The translations under genes were made by a program, and so were the position numbers. A DNA stretch of 64,000 nt from Porpolomopsis calyptriformis (taxonomy: Eukaryota; Basidiomycota; Agaricomycetes; Agaricales; Hygrophoraceae), in contig OX621174.1 of NCBI GenBank assembly GCA_951640195.1, positions 1,612,001-1,676,000 of the forward strand, read 5' to 3'. Below are positions 36,001-47,732 of the stretch, one piece after another. The notes beneath the pieces are model-generated. The model searched no databases. It was given only the letters and a program-made list of their open reading frames with translations, and was not told where the DNA came from. Positions within the stretch are counted from its first letter, which is position 1, and each line of letters opens with the position of its first letter.

Positions 36001-38460
36001 CCATAGCTGGTAGGGAATTCAGCACCTCAGAAGAATGAGAAGATAACGAGGATGGGTATGCAACTGGAGATGATGGTAAACATCCACTTGCTTGATCACT
36101 TGAATCCCAGTGTGGAAGAAGGTGGTCATTGAGGAGAACCGGTTCCTGGTTATTGAACATAGAGAAAAAATCGGCCTGCAACCTATAGCCTCTATCCCTC
36201 CAGATACTCCAGTGCTTGCCCAATACAAGCATTCCATTGGTGTCAAAGGTCCACGTGTTTGGAATGATATCAGCTTGATCCTCGGAGCAAACCAACATAG
36301 CTGATTCGTAGTCATCAAAAGGCTGCTCATCAACGCTTGTTGCTAATGCTTCTTCACCCCCATTCCCATTTAGCTCAACCTCTGGAAGTTGGATTTCAGG
36401 TAGAGACCTTCTGGAAGGCTGAGGTGGTAGGTTGATTACAATGGAATCATCATCGTTGTCATCATTGTCATTGTCATTGTCATCATCATTGTGATTGTTG
36501 TCGTCATTGCTGGCATTGCCATCCTTGTCGTGACTATCCAGAAGATGGCCTAGTTGATTAATATAGGTAGCCTCTTTAGATTGATTATCACAGGTAATCG
36601 GAATGAGATAATACTCACACTTCATACGAGCAGTTGCAAGCGCAAGTGCTATTACCTCGAAACGCTTGAATTTTAAAAGCCCAGCCTTCATATCATTCAC
36701 AACCTCAGAATTGGGTTCCATGGAATACCGAAGCAGGGTCTGAGTCTTGTTCCAGAAGTCATATGATTTTTGTACAGTTTGAAGCGCAGTGAGAAATATT
36801 CTCTCTCGCATCGCATGAACACATTGCAATTTGGGTGCAAGTGGGTGTTGGTTAATGTCTGTGGAATACATCCAACCATTATCAAAGATTTCTTGGCAAA
36901 GCGATGCCATCCAGGAACCAGTGTCGGCCTCACTCTGTTGAAATATGTATATGAATATGCTTCTTCTGTATAGAAACGAGATTTTCACCGTATTCCAATT
37001 CGGTTCGATTACTTGGGGACCTCGCTCATCCAACTCACTACCCAGGATCCACCCAAACACATTAGCAATAGCCCTCCAATAGTAGTTGCCATTCCACTCC
37101 GTCCAATCTGAGTACATATTGGTTTCGAGTGGAGCTCCATGGCTAAAAACAAGAACCTTCTCCTGCTGGTAATCAAATAAAGCTAGCCTTTGGGTTGCAG
37201 AAGATTGCCATGATAGTGGAGGGAAAAATAACACAGGCTTTTTCGGGATAGCAACGTGAGGTGGAAGAAGGAGAGTTTTATGGATTTCGGTAGACAGGAT
37301 GTGTTCTTCTTCTCTTATTACCCTGCTCACCGTTTCCGAGTCTAGATAGTAGGAATATCTCTGAGATGGCATCTGGGGTTGAATGGACATATACCATGAT
37401 TTCAAAAGGTAAATTTCTATGACCGCGTGATCCAGGTGGTTTCCAGGCTTAGCAGATCCCAATGATTGACAAGCTGAAGCCCATATCCTTGGATCTGCTA
37501 GCTTCGTGTCTAATATCCTTAATGAGTCTAATCACCACCAATAATATAAGAACATACCTATAAAAAGCTCTTGCTCAGATCGTGGTAGATTCAATCGAAT
37601 GGCATTTTTTGCTAGTAAATGAGAATGAGCGCTGTCACTTTCACTGGATCCAATGAAATCTGATCCGTTATTGCTAGCTGGCGACGATGATCGGCTTGTT
37701 GAGCTTCTAAAAGTTTAGTATTTAACCTAACATTTCGAATGATAGATTTATTCACCGGTGTCTGGTTTCAAATCGCGAGTTGTTCCTTCTAATATCCACC
37801 GAAGGCTCTGAAGGAGAGCTATAATCACTAAACCTAACCAGTATTAATACGCAAGTATCTTATGATTTCTCTTAAAATACATACCATGCTTTCGCCACCT
37901 GGAAAATAAATAAATGTAAGTTATTATTGTCATAGGTTAATTGAGACATACAGCGTCATTATCCTTTCTACTTATTGCGTTTTGGACCCTTGAAGGACCT
38001 GGCTGGGGACCTAAGGGAGCCAATGGAGGTATCGATATATATTGCTGATCCGAATTCTGGATGTTAAGATGATTTAGGCTAATTAACGTTGTCTGTAATA
38101 ATGTGAGCACTTTAACCTTGAAAACAGATATACACTTACTGAGTATACTGGCTTTTTGTTGATTAATATATGTTTTTTGGAAGGCATATGTTTTTCTCCT
38201 AGCATCGGTATTGGCATTGGCATCTTCTCTGCACAAGGCATATTCAGGATATTACGTATATCACTATCATCTGAACCACTAGAAGTCGAATCCCCTTCCT
38301 GGTTTATTATGGTTTTATTAGCCTCGTAATGATTTAATTGTGTGAATCGAATTAGATACATAACTACTAGGGATAGGCTTACCTTGGCTAGTGAGGACAT
38401 AGCTATGATCCTATCTATATCACTGTCATAATCTGCACCTTCATTTGCCTGGTTTGCCAT
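33093..38460 (-). CDS. Large protein of unknown function (~1,650 aa)
   Basis: Two long frames join across a 47-bp intron (34650-34696) in phase: ASEK then AQDYMSSD. Upstream exons 34697-37527, 37558-37706 and more lead to the ATG at 38460; one intron (37528-37557) would be only 30 bp. Seen: a Ser-rich N-terminus; a very acidic Asp/Asn run near 36425-36515; the conserved-looking block LVGLWRLDRIDDSYD..GMTHYTAMFGAYGGRQAE; a YLCDDCDAV Cys motif; and a basic C-terminus with three repeats of RVTRSKAKAAQKD type plus poly-Ser and acidic ends. From memory such proteins form large uncharacterised families in agaricomycetes. The basic repeats suggest nucleic-acid or chromatin contact, by inference only. 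Satellite C begins directly after its stop. Exons between 37740 and 38460 are not all resolved. Confidence 0.75.
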
Positions 38461-38521
38461 ATTGGAGGTTAAGATCGAGAGCTATGTTTGTGCAATAGTC
38501 GAGACAAAGTGTATCTACATT

Positions 38522-38527
38522 CACGTG
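38522..38527. promoter_or_regulatory. CACGTG in a divergent promoter
   Basis: TCACGTGACATATATATAG lies between the divergent starts at 38460 (minus) and 38590 (plus). CACGTG is the classic bHLH E-box; the adjacent TATATATA could serve the plus gene. See the same motif at 43255, 49553, 56730 and 61341. Confidence 0.45.
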
Positions 38528-38589
38528 ACATATATATAGCTGTGGGAATATAATACGAATAATCAACATTGGTCCGTAGATTTATTATT

Positions 38590-39955
38590 ATGGCACCTAC
38601 AACCGAGGAAAAACAATGGAAATCTGCAAAAGTCGTAGAATACCTCGAGGTTCCTAATCCAAATGATGGTGAGATATCACCTATGCCTTGTTCTATTTGT
38701 TCCGAATCAAAACTTTATAGGCTCTCCTTGCAAATTCGTTAAGAATGACTTGTAAGTGTTTATCGATAATGCTTGAATAGTAGTCATTTGATTATTTCCC
38801 TCAAACACAGCTGCCTCATCCGTCACCTTGGCCTCCATGCAAAGGAAGAAAATAATATTATAATGGACGACTACTGGAAAGGTTTGATCCTACAAATAAG
38901 AAAAACTACTAAGGTGATACACCTGCTCAAGCTACCCTACCCAATGTTGACAATGTGCTTTAGAACAAGTATCTTGCTAAGGTTTCATGGATGTATACAG
39001 CCAAGCAGTTGTTGGAGAGAAGTGATGTTAAGGCTGATACTAAAAGGTTGCATCTCAAAACCTACTCCTTCTCCTGTCACTCTATGTTCTTCTTACTCTT
39101 GACAGGTATATAAACACATTTGGAAAGCAAGAGCTGTGTGGCTCTGATTCTACAGATATCATTGATGCGCAAGCCTTGGAAGGTGAGGGTTATTATATCG
39201 AGAAGCAGATATAAAAGAATGAACTGAACTGAACTGAAAATTAAACTGTAGATACAATCGACATTGTTATTATTAAAAATCAGATTGAAGATCAACCTCC
39301 AGTAACCGCGTATTACATGCGGTAAGCTTGACGATAATACCAACCCATCTATTATACTAAAATTTCTATTAGATACTTCTGGGATGGGCATAGGCAGGCA
39401 TTGAAGGTGCATTCATTGAACTAAACATATACCCTGTAGTAATCTATTGGGTGGTAGGGCGAGCCAGAAATATGTGGCGCAACTCACTGTTATTCACTTT
39501 GGTCCCCCGATACAGAGGAACAACGCTACTGCTGGTCCTGCAAAAGATGGTCCCATCTTACTTGCCTAGGAACCCCTGCCAACATTACCCAGCAGCAGTA
39601 TCTTAACAATCTCTATGCTATAGAGAAGTTTGCCGACACCCCAAAAATTATACTTCAAGTTGCTTTCCAACCCACAGCTAGGGGAGGTCTCACTTATTTT
39701 ACAGCCGGAAATATTAGGATCGTGAACAAGGCTAGAAAGTTGCTTTCTTCACAGGAACGCAGTGTCGTCCAAGCCTCTGGATGGATAGCTGCTCACCTCA
39801 TTGAGGAGTCTCGGTTAAATATGATAGACACTGACTGGGAAAACTGGCTTGAGGCAGAATTCGGCATAGATAACACAGACTCTTATGAGCCATTAGTCGT
39901 TACAGACCAAACATACTATACTTGCCCTCGGTGTAGCTCAGATTTGCTTATTTGA
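38590..39955 (+). CDS. BAH-like domain plus PHD-like zinc finger protein
   Basis: First exons 38590-38668 and 38721-38751, then from 38811, are clean; middle exons are uncertain. KYLAKVSWMYTAKQLL near 38970 and ELCGSDSTDIIDAQ near 39135 resemble the core and end of a BAH domain. The last exon (about 39463-39955) encodes YCWSCKRWSHLTCLG, a Cys/His cluster like a PHD finger, then a helical tail ending in YTCPRCSSDLLI. BAH and PHD domains read histones or nucleosomes, so a chromatin reader is inferred. It is divergent from the large minus-strand gene, sharing a 129-bp promoter. The first ATG after the TATA-like run was taken as start. Confidence 0.55.
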
Positions 39956-40027
39956 TACCTTACCATTCTTCTAGCTTATCTAATACCTACTATCCTTCAC
40001 CGTGTTACTGCTAAAAACTCAGCTATT

Positions 40028-41178
40028 ATGTTCCCCTCCACTATAAAACAAAGTGCAACAGATCTAATGGATGGAATACTGAAAGCAAAGAGAATCGTCG
40101 TGCTCTGTGGTAAATCGACCCATCATCATGTTTCATTCAAATACTTACCTACTCTCTAGGAGCAGGAATATCCGTGGCTGCAGGTATTCCATGTTTTAGA
40201 GGACCAGACGGCTTATATACTGGCAACGCACTATCTGGATTTACCGGAGTCAACCTGACTGATCTGCTTACTAGCTCATCCCTCGTAGTGAGAAATATAT
40301 GTTCAAGTGAGGATTAGTTGACCAAGTTAATGTTCTAGACCCAAAAGCAACAATCACTGCATTGTCAGCTCATTGCCACCCTTGCTGAGAAAGCGGCGAT
40401 CGCACAACCCACTGCCTTCCACCATTTCCTTCGTGCTCTAGACCTCCAAGGAGTGTTACTCCGTGTTTACACTCAAAATATCGATGGTTTGGAGCTCAAG
40501 GCTGGGTTACATATGTCCTCAGAAATTCACCCCAGTGATGGACCAGCCCGATGCATTCCATTGCATGGATCCCTAGAGGAACTACGATGCCCTGGCTGCT
40601 CCTCCATTTTTATCCTCGAACCATACTACCCCTCTTTGAAAGAGGGCCAACTACCAGAATGCACTGAATGTCAAATCAATATGGAAAAGAGGGTAGAGCA
40701 GGGCAAACGCAGAACGACTGTGCCTCGACTCCGACCCAATATCATTCTTTACGGAGAACCACATCCTCGAGGAGAAGAAATAGCAAACGTGCAGCAAAAT
40801 GATCTTGGGTTAACTACCACCCCCAGTCGCCAACTAGATCTTCTCCTTGTGGTTGGCACTAGCTTGAAAGTGAAGGGTACTACTGACTTTATCAAGCAGT
40901 CCGCTAGAATCTTAGCAAAAAATTCCCCCAAATCCAGTTTACAAGCATCGCCTCAAGTTATATATCTCAATAATACCTTTACAAACACAGCTACGTGGGC
41001 TGGTATATTCGACGCTTGGATAGACATGGACTGTGAAGAGTTTGCACGGTTGGCATTGAAAAGGATGGAGGAGATGATTGCGTCAGGTGAAATGCTCGAA
41101 AGCAACCACACTCAGGTTCAGGTTCTCTATGGAGACAGAAAGCTTAACTACAGACCATCATGGAGGTTATGGTCTTGA
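40028..41178 (+). CDS. Sirtuin, Hst3/Hst4-like NAD-dependent protein deacetylase
   Basis: Exons 40028-40109, 40160-40287 and 40339-41178 give 1050 nt, 349 aa. Motifs in order: GAGISVAAGIPCFRG, YTQNID, the catalytic His in CIPLHGSLEELRC, two CxxC pairs (CPGC, CTEC) for zinc, PNIILYGEPHP, and GTSLKV for NAD binding. The order and YTQNIDGLE..GL resemble Hst3/Hst4, which remove H3K56 acetylation and guard genome stability. One oddity: the usual GIPDFR motif is GIPCFR, so the conserved Asp is Cys. It lies about 70 bp after the BAH/zinc-finger gene in the same direction. Confidence 0.9.
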
Positions 41179-41712
41179 TAAAATTACTGAATTAGCATCT
41201 ATTACGCTGCATGCATGTCGCATCAAACTTTCCACAAATATTAATCAACTTGTATTGCTGCATTCCAAGCTAGTTACTATATAAGTCTACTACATACGAT
41301 TTGTGCTAAACCTGTGTAGACATGTTGAGCTGTGTGCAGGTGTAAATTAGCAAGTTCACATGCGCCACTCCCATCCCATTTTGGTATGCAAATGTGATGT
41401 CACGCATAACATATCAAGTTGCTTTGATACTGTATTGATTAACTCCCAGCTATCTTGTCTGTGTATGCGTGAATATCAACTAGCTGTTATGTACTTATGA
41501 AGTGATGTGCTATGAAGTGATGTGTGAGGAGCCTAAGTAGTGATCAAGAGCTGTGACTCACACACGAAACTACTTCCAGCACCACAATGGCTATACGCAT
41601 GCGATTGAATGAATGCTTATTTTTTCACCACATCTAGATAAATTTTATGCTGATTATCTTGTTTTCATGCAGTTATCCACCCACCCCCAAATGTAACTAC
41701 CCTTGGAACCAA
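41179..41712. other. Intergenic
   Basis: AT-rich, with no coding frame. It would hold the sirtuin 3' UTR and the promoter of the next gene. Confidence 0.4.
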
Positions 41713-42797
41713 ATGATGTGTTCTTCTCGATGCTTGGATGCGGATAATAATCGGTGGTCGAACGATCGCTCTCCTGTTCCACCAAGCGACACCATCTGGC
41801 TCTTTGAGGAAATCAGCCACCCTTTCACACAACCTGACTTGACCCTCAAATTGAACCAGCAAAAGCAGATCATTTTACATGCTTTTTGCAAAAGCAGAAA
41901 CAAACATCGACACTACACTCTCCCTCTATCGACCACACTTCAGATCGCTCTTCTTGACCTTGAATACTGGGCGAATGTTGCTAACCCTCATCCCAGTGCA
42001 AATCGTATCACACGTTACCTGGAAAGGCTCAGGTCTGATCTCTGGGTTGAGTTATCACAAAACCATGGCAGCTTTGGCTCTAGCTTCCAACCTAAAACGA
42101 CAATACCGTGGGCAGTTAGAATGAATCACTTTTTTGGCCACTCTTTCTTCGGCAGACGGGAGTACCTTCAGAAATGCAAGGCAAATGGGTGGACTCCATA
42201 CACCCATGAAGACCCAACCTTATACCGTAAGAGGCAGCTTCTGCATACACAAGCTTCCCTTATCTCATCATGCTTTCCAATTCAAACTACATAGAATGGC
42301 ATACTTTATTCGAAACCCATACAAACTGGCTAAGCAGGGGGTTCCAGCTATGTCTCCAGCAGCTAGAATCACACACGAAACCTCCCCGGTTTGACAGAGG
42401 GCACTCTGTGACCTGTGCGCTTGCTTTGTTCCTTGGAGTTAACGGTGAGAGTAAATGAAATCAACATCTTGGCTTAGGGATGCTCTAATGCTATATGCTT
42501 CTCTTTGCTACTGGCATCAATGAAAATACAGCCCAACAGTGGGCTAACGATGTTCAGGAGAAGAATATCAACCCAGATTCCCATGGATATGGTGTAAATA
42601 CATCATCACCTACCCATGAGGCTGATCTTGGGTAGGTCTGTAAGACACACATGGTTCACATTCACTCATTGTGATCATTTAGTATTTCACAGCTAGCAAT
42701 GAATCTTTCAGCTGATAATGATCAGCCAGTGGGATCCCATGGTGCATTTCATTCAGATGAATTTACCAAGCTGATACTGATCCAAGATCCAAGCTGA
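41713..42797 (+). CDS. Stand-alone member of the JmjC-linked N-terminal domain family (292 aa)
   Basis: Exons 41713-42226, 42295-42444, 42532-42631 and 42683-42797 sum to 879 nt, 292 aa, ending in TGA. It shares with 43285-45964 and 46967-47732 an N-terminal module: a hydrophobic mid-section (LDLEYWANVA), a basic helix (RYLERLRSDLWVELSQ), and PWAVRMNHFFGHSFFGRREY then DP.LYR, with an intron one base into the codon after the final Tyr. Exon 2 (WHTLFETHTNWLSRGFQ) matches the second exon of the relatives. It stops where the JmjC protein continues, so it lacks the dioxygenase. Function unknown; a DNA- or protein-binding partner is speculation. Confidence 0.7.
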
Positions 42798-43254
42798 GAT
42801 AGAGGGGGGGCAGCCTCAATTCTCCGATAACAGTGTTACCATTCCTCCACGATTCGAAAGGAAGATGAAGACGAAGATGAAGACGAAGATGATAATGAAA
42901 GTTTCTTGATGTTTTTTGTTTTTTTACATGCGAACAGCAGCTGCAAGTTACCATGGGACTTACAGATCATTGTAGCCACCTTTCCTCAGCGGTATACCTC
43001 ACACCTCCACAATCTGTATCCTTCACTTCAATAAATTATAATGAGGATGATGGTTTTCACCGTAATATTTATAACTCCTTCAACCAGATGAAGGAGTAGT
43101 GGAATGAATCAAATGGCAAAGAAAACGTCAGGGCTTCTTTGTCACCCTCAAACTTGAGAATACGGCATTCATTTATAGCACATGATCTAATCCAAGTCCT
43201 GGATAGAATCATATCGTCTTTGTAGCTTTCAAACTCTTTAATCGAATAAATACC
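42798..43254. other. Intergenic
   Basis: Contains a purine-rich GAAGATGAAGACGAAG run near 42862. No gene was recognised. It carries the promoter of the JmjC gene. Confidence 0.4.
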
Positions 43255-43260
43255 CACGTG
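43255..43260. promoter_or_regulatory. CACGTG upstream of the JmjC gene
   Basis: ACCCACGTGACC lies 24 bp before the ATG at 43285. Confidence 0.4.
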
Positions 43261-43284
43261 ACCCCCACACATACGTTCATTATC

Positions 43285-45964
43285 ATGGCCACCCAACCGA
43301 TAGCCAACAAAGAAGGAGAGCTATTTGATGATGAGGCTTTATGGCCAGCCAAGACATCCACCCTCTTGAATAAACCGTCCAATTTCTGGCGCTTCTCAGA
43401 ATTATCAACCCAAACAACATTCAAGCTCTTTTTCTACCACAACAACTCACTGCGATCTCGCGAAATACACATCCATTACCGCTCTATCCTTGCTTTCCTT
43501 GACCTGAGTCATCGCCACAGCTGCCTTGAAGCAGAGAACCAGGTACGACATGCAGGACGAATCAAACAGTACCTCCAGAACCTCTGTTTGGCCGTGCAGC
43601 ATGAGTTGTGGTTTGAGGATCGTAAACTGCTCACTCAAGCATCATTGCGATTGAAGACGGTGAAGCAATGGGCCGTCAGAGTCTACCATTCATTTGGACA
43701 CTCTCAAACAGGTCGCCAACTCTATGCCGATCGTTGCAAAAACGAGAACCGTCTGCCTTATGAAGATGACGATCCGACTCAATATGGTGAGTAATCTTAT
43801 CAATATTGGGTGCAACAGCTGATATTAAATCGCTCACTGAAGATTGGAAGAGTCACATATCCAGGGTCGTGTCATTTGGGAACGAGATGCTTGCGACCGA
43901 CACTTGGTCAGACTCTCCAGCGACGGCTGGCACTTCAAGCGATGCCGCTCAAGAGAAATCTGACTCGCTGCAATATCTTATTGCGATCGGATTCATCAAC
44001 CATCCCAATGAACTGGGCCAAGGAGTGAGCGCCGCTAGTCTTCCCCAAAAACGATCTTTGTCCGATGATGAAGAACCCACGAGTCGAAAAAAACATCAAC
44101 CAGCTACGATATCTGGTATGTGAAGTTATTCGCATCGCATCATCCTTATGAAGAAGAAGATAACGCATAACATCAGCACCCCTCACCCAGAATAAGCACG
44201 ACTACTTTACTTCGTTGAGGGGAGTGAACTTTCCCCAGGACGCATCCTCGATTCAATGGGCCAATGGGTCGCAAACCGTACTTCCATGGGTTCACGTTCC
44301 GGGCCATCAAAATGCAGTCCGTCCATCATTTTGTGCTCGTTCTTGATCAGCTAACTGAAGCTTTGTTAAGGACGCTAAATTAGTTGAGGTGCTTGCCAAA
44401 TCACCTGATGGTTCATCTGCAACCCATTCGATAAACAACTGGGACTTGGATGAAACTAACTATGTCGTTATCCCACCAAGAGAACCTTCCCAACCACTTC
44501 ATGCCATCGATGAAGCCGTGCGACTCCATCTCGCTAATCAGCGATGCATTATATTACAGGGTCAACATCTTGAAGGTCCGGAGACGTTTTGTAAGGAGGA
44601 GATCGAGGCAGCAAGGGGTCCATTAAGCCAGCCAGTTCAGTGGCATGGTACGTAAAATCCATCTCTACGATTACTGTGGTTTAATACTGTATAGACGCAA
44701 GATTGCGTGCAGTCGGTAGGTCCAAGAAGGAGTCAGATGGCATCATCCACAGCCACTCTTCCCTGGGGGAGTTTATCGAGGCATCTGAGGATGTAGACAT
44801 CTGTGGAAATATCCTGGATGCCCCTTCACTGAGAAATGCCGCCCCCTCTATTATATGGTAAGAGTGCTGAGAGCTTGTACATTGGCTTATTTCAACAAGT
44901 AACCTTAACAGTCGAATAAGTGACGAAGCACTCGCATTCCAGCTCACAAAACATGAATCATTCGCGAAGTTTTGGAAGCACCCTCCAAAGGACAAGTCGA
45001 AGCATCACAAGATGCCGAATACTCGACAAGAACTAGTCCTTCCAGGGCCACAGGTTATTCGGATGTGCACCTGGCAAATGATGCAGTGGAACCTGCTGAC
45101 GCATGCTGGCTTCGTAACATTCCCCCACAAGGATGCTAACGGCTTGTGTACCTGGATCTATGCGCACGCCGGGATAAAAATTTGGGCCATTATTCGACCT
45201 AGATACACAAAAAGTCACAACTCCCGGAACAAGTTGCGCAGCCTGCACAAGGATATTTGCTTCAGTCAACTACACCAACTGAATCAACATGCTCAGATTT
45301 TCACGACGTTTCTTTCTGCAGGGGAGATTCTGTAAGTTTTTATATTATTAACGCTCTAAAAATTGATTACTCATGCTCATATATTGATTCTATGTGTCAG
45401 AATTATGCCTCCTGGCATTTGGCATGCCGTATACACCCCCACGCCAAGCTATTGTTCGGGAGGTCACTTTTATACCTATGAGACGCTTCACCTCACTGAA
45501 CAATCGCGGGACTTCGACCATATGCATGGTCATTTTTCAACAAATGCAAATCACCACGTCTCAAGGTTGCTTTCTCGCATGGTTTTAGCGCTTCCACATG
45601 TCGCCAAAAGTCGAAGTGAGCACGTGAATGAATGATATCCCCTCATTTTTGTTTAAAAGCTAGCTTTCCAGAAATATATCGACGGCCATTCTTGGCGCTG
45701 GCCAGAATGATTCTCAAATCGAATGAGTACCTTTTGCCGGGTGAGCAGAAAAGGCCAGACCTTCCGATGACCGAGTGGGATGTCCTTTTTCAGGAGGAAG
45801 AAGGAGAAATCAACGAGGCCCAGAAACAGATCAAGGCGATACTAGAAAGGGCAGGAATCAGCCTGACAGCTATGGAGTCAGAAGTACTCGTCAGTGGAGA
45901 GCATTGGATGGCGCTCAGTGAAGAAAAATGTTTATCCACCGAACTTTTTCTTCCACCGCCATAG
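43285..45964 (+). CDS. JmjC-domain 2-oxoglutarate/Fe(II) dioxygenase with family-specific N-terminal module
   Basis: Exons 43285-43786, 43819-44115, 44177-44316, 44371-44647, 44695-44857, 44912-45331, 45401-45615 and 45660-45964 sum to 2319 nt, 772 aa. The first 170 aa are the shared module (AVRVYHSFGHSQTGR). A basic linker follows (KKHQ). The JmjC core has TFPHKDANGLCTW, giving the HxD iron ligands, KIWAIIRP with the likely 2-OG Lys, and LIMPPGIWHAVYTPTPSYC with the distal His. The C-terminal exon is helical and acidic. The first intron would be only 32 bp, though phase supports it. JmjC proteins demethylate histones or hydroxylate proteins or RNA; the substrate here is unknown. Acceptor of the last intron (AAAAG) is weak but keeps the long downstream frame. 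Confidence 0.83.
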
Positions 45965-46966
45965 GGACAGTTTCTATTCATTATCTATTGATGTGCTGCT
46001 ATCATATGCCTGTACTTTGTTACAGTTTTACAATCGATACAATTGAGTTGGACTTTGATGCTCATGTCTCACGTGAAAAAAAAAAAAAAACATACATGAA
46101 TACATACATTACCTTGCCTGCGATGAAACCAATTACAACCTCATGTAACCTAGTAGATATGCCGAACACAATCTGCTTTATTTACATATACAGAAAGGTG
46201 GCAGCTTCTGGACTCCCTATCCCTTAGGGAGATAGAGCCCCACGTTGTACTTGCGGTTAGTGTTTGGCCCAGCAGATGCGCTACACCCTTGAAGCTATTA
46301 TCTCCCTCGGTTCACCCGTGTGGTTGAATGGTTGGGTCGCATTGGTTGGCTGGGTGGGTTGCGCGCAGCTAACTCAGCCTCTGTCTCTCGTAATAGAGCT
46401 GCCTTCATTTTCTTCTTTTTATTCCGCTTCCACTTGTTTTGTTTGTAGTTTTTCCCTCGTTCAACCTGTGCTGTTGAAGTGGGAGAGAAATAAGAATAAG
46501 AATAAGTTAATAAATCAATACGCAATAAATAAATTCACGTTGAGTAGCCTGCCTACTTGGAGGTTCCGAGGTTCGTACCATGGCCACACGTGTAGATGAT
46601 TGTCTGCTATACAGTAGTCAAAGGATGCTAAGTTATCGAGCGGCTGAATGAACTAACTTGTTTGGCTGCACGATGCATGTTGGCAACGGAGCCCTAAGCC
46701 TCTGTTCGATTTCGCCTGCGAATGAAGAAGAAATCTCCTCTGTGGCTGATCATCATCATCAGTCTAGATATTTGATATCTGGTGTGGCATGAGACCCATA
46801 GATCCCATTCACGTACCAGCTTTTGAGGTAGAATGTGCCAATGCGACATCCAATGGTGATTTATCCACATGTGTTGGGTCGATACTTATATCGAACTCAG
46901 GGATCTTGACTGTGGCTGATCGTTTAGTCAGGATATCTGATGTAGCATGAGAGCGATGGATCCCAT
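45965..46966. other. Intergenic with poly(A) run and partial direct repeat
   Basis: A 15-A run follows CACGTG at 46070-46090. Segments near 46743-46828 and 46914-46983 share TGTGGCTGATC, GATATCTG and GATCCCATTCAC, about 170 bp apart; the second overlaps the 3' end of the minus-strand gene, suggesting a local duplication. No gene is called at 46298-46600, although frames exist on both strands. Confidence 0.4.
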
Positions 46967-47732
46967 TCACACACCAGCTTGTTGTGCCAAACAGGTGTCG
47001 CCTTTGTCGAGAAGGTCGGCTGCAGAGAGTAAAACGTTTGAAGGGCCCACAGAGATATGTTCCCTCGCTTTGTTCAGTGCGCTTGCAAGGCTGTCTATAA
47101 TATGATGACCCGAATTCATCCAGGTATTTTGTTTTTTATATTTGTTGAAAATATCTGTCCATCCTATTATAGAACGTAGTATAAACCATCAGGACTTTGG
47201 GAGCGATTCATCACGTACGATATTCCAATGGGTCGCCATGCATATAACTCTCCCAGCCCTGTTCTCTGCATGTGGTGAGATAAGCGTCACGGTCAGGCTT
47301 CGAGTGGCCAAAGGAGTGCATCGTTCGAACGGCCCAAGGCCGGGTACTCCAAGGTTGTTCATTAAAGCTGGAAGGGGGTTCCATTGCGAAGAATTCTTCA
47401 AGGAGGTCATCCCTTAGCAGCTCTAAATAGCGCGACATCGATTTATCTCCAGAAACCAGGCTAGCCCAATATTGAAGATCAAGAAACGCAACCTGTTGGC
47501 ACAGCATGAATGGCAAGGAAAAGTGGCGAGACTGATTCGTGATGATATTAAAGGCAATGAATTCCAATGGAAAATACTTCCAGCGTATCTTTGTATCGGA
47601 ACCCATCGGTTTGAACAGGTAGTTCTTTGAATTCTCCAATTCAAATAGACACAGCCAGCTGCTTGGTTGAACCTCTGAGATGCCATCCTGCCATCTATGG
47701 GTATCGTTGAGAATAAAATCGAGATTTGCCAT
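46967..47732 (-). CDS. Stand-alone member of the JmjC-linked domain family (236 aa)
   Basis: Two exons, 47219-47732 and 46967-47163 (intron 47164-47218), give 711 nt, 236 aa. It has the same module as 43285 and 41713: LDLQYWASLV, RYLELLRDDLLEEFF, RPWAVRTMHSFGHSKPDRDAY, and the same intron phase one base after DPLEY. Exon 2 begins RWTDIFNKYKKQNTWM, parallel to WHTLFETHTNWL. It terminates before any dioxygenase domain. Intact by phase; function unknown. Confidence 0.68.

Noticed and set aside
46240..46600. tRNA gene or SINE
   Set aside because: GGTTCAC and GGTTCGTACC resemble B-boxes, but no cloverleaf could be built on either strand.
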